A stretch of 29,000 nt of DNA, taken from the NCBI GenBank assembly GCA_009746045.1, contig RPFO01000579.1, positions 1,278,076 through 1,307,075 of the forward strand. Direction: 5' to 3'. Of this stretch, positions 1 to 29,000 are shown piece after piece. Both the position numbers and the translations under genes were made by a program. A model generated the notes under the pieces. The model had not been told where the DNA came from and did no database searches. It worked only from the letters and a program-made list of their open reading frames with translations. Source of the DNA: Mesostigma viride (Eukaryota > Streptophyta > Mesostigmatophyceae > Mesostigmatales > Mesostigmataceae). How positions within the stretch are numbered: the stretch's first letter is position 1; each line of letters starts with the position of its first letter.

Positions 1-80
1 CAGTGGGACCGCCAGCCAACACAAGCCCACATGCTTGGCATGACTGCCCATCGTGCACACCACCACCACCCCGCAACGCT

Positions 81-28138
<28,058 letters not shown>

Positions 28139-29000
28139 CTGGTCGTGTGCGATCATCAGGCCTCCAAACCTGTTGATTGATGAGCAGTGAACGGTAGGGC
28201 AAGGCAGGCGCGCAGCATGCGGGCAGGTTATTCGTCATCATGAGATCATCAGGCCTCAAAACCTATTGCTTTGTGATTAGTATCTCTTATAATTAATGGT
28301 GACCAAACCTATTGCTTTGTGATTAGTATATCTTATAATTAATGGTGACCAAACCTATTGCTTTGTGATTAGTATATCTTATCATTAATGGTGACCAAAC
28401 CTATTGCTTTGTGATTAGTATATCTTATAATTAATGGTGACCAAACCTATTGCTTTGTGATTAGTATATCTTATAATTAATGGTGACCAAATCTATTGCT
28501 TTGTGATTAGTATCTCTTATAACGGTTGGTGAGAGTGAATGATAGGGGGGGCAGGCACGCAGCATTCAGTCACGTTGTTAGTCATGCATGACCATCGGGC
28601 TTCCAAACCTGATGATTGATGGATATTGATTACATGATCGTTGGTGAGTAGTGAACGGTAGGGCAAGGCAGGCGCGCAGCTAGTAGGCAGCTTATTGGTC
28701 ATGCCCCATTGTCAGGCCTCTGAACCAATGGATGGAGACGCACCCACCCACCAACTTGGGATGGAAACGTACCCCCCACTGACATCTCCCAGGACAACCA
28801 GGTATGTGTGCCGGGCTTTTGTTGTACTCTTCTGTTCGAAAGCTTTCACTACACACAACACCACCATGGTTGCGTCCCGACCAGATATGGCGGTGCCCGA
28901 TCACCAGAAAGGCGACGGTTCGGACTACCTAAACACCATTTTTAAAATGAAAAAACTCATATTGCATCCAGTTCTGTAACATTGCCCCCCCATTCACCGG
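28139..29000 (-). other. Upstream intron sequence before exon a (862 bp in window)
   Basis: No earlier exon of the transporter could be recognised here. It is dominated by repeats: a module with atcaggcctccaaacctg and gtgaacggtagggcaaggc recurring near 28156, 28540 and 28590-28725, with a 46-bp satellite nested between two copies. Frames in 28692-28979 do not resemble ABCB sequence. It is presumed to be the 3' part of the preceding intron. Confidence 0.6.
28259..28525. repeat. 46-bp tandem repeat, six copies
   Basis: Units start at 28259, 28305, 28351, 28397, 28443 and 28489, each beginning aaacctattgctttgtgatt (last aaatct). Substitutions are few; the sixth copy is truncated. AT-rich and non-coding. 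Confidence 0.95.

Noticed and set aside
28692-28979. Candidate upstream transporter exon
   Set aside because: Minus-strand frames show no ABCB-like membrane segment or the expected WYGG/GE context before exon a, and the region is repetitive.

Overview
The window is nuclear DNA of a eukaryote. It holds one recognisable gene, on the minus strand: a full-length-type ABC exporter of subfamily B (MDR/P-glycoprotein, also MDR/TAP). Nine exons (3,657 coding bases, 1,218 residues plus stop) were assembled by hand from conserved motifs, GT..AG borders and codon phase. They run from 28138 down to a TGA stop at 81-83. The start codon and most of the first membrane domain lie beyond position 29000. The GC-rich exons, longer and less GC-rich introns, and plant-like ABCB sequence suggest a green-lineage protist or alga. 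That is an inference, and I cannot name the species.

Layout, following transcription (high to low coordinates): end of membrane domain 1 (28086-28138, 27053-27116); NBD1 core (25792-26359); NBD1 C-terminal part, a long linker and the start of membrane domain 2 (22174-23318); then a 17-kb intron; rest of membrane domain 2 (4819-5109, 4276-4377, 2874-2959); its last helix plus the NBD2 core (1540-2264); NBD2 C-terminal part and a low-complexity tail (81-703). All nine exons join in frame. Two canonical nucleotide-binding domains are present, each with Walker A, Q-loop, LSGGQ, Walker B, D-loop and H-loop, so the gene looks functional.

About 54% of the window (about 6409-22160) is one minisatellite inside the 17-kb intron. 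Its unit is 43 bp, with 32-bp and rare 54-bp forms that differ by copies of an internal 11-mer. It shows higher-order repeats and no credible coding. Most other introns carry their own unrelated tandem repeats (72, 40, 28, 11, 34, 46 and 4 bp units).

The most unusual observation is that most exon edges have one to several decaying copies in the adjacent intron. Each copy holds a short piece of exon, the splice site and some flanking intron, usually 65-270 bp away. I saw this in at least seven of the eight complete introns, at acceptors and donors alike. The giant satellite starts 14 nt from a 5' splice site and is flanked at its far end by further copies of that donor region. In addition, the NBD1 and NBD2 exons, with about 190 bp of intron beside them, are nearly identical, which points to recent homogenisation between the two halves of the gene.
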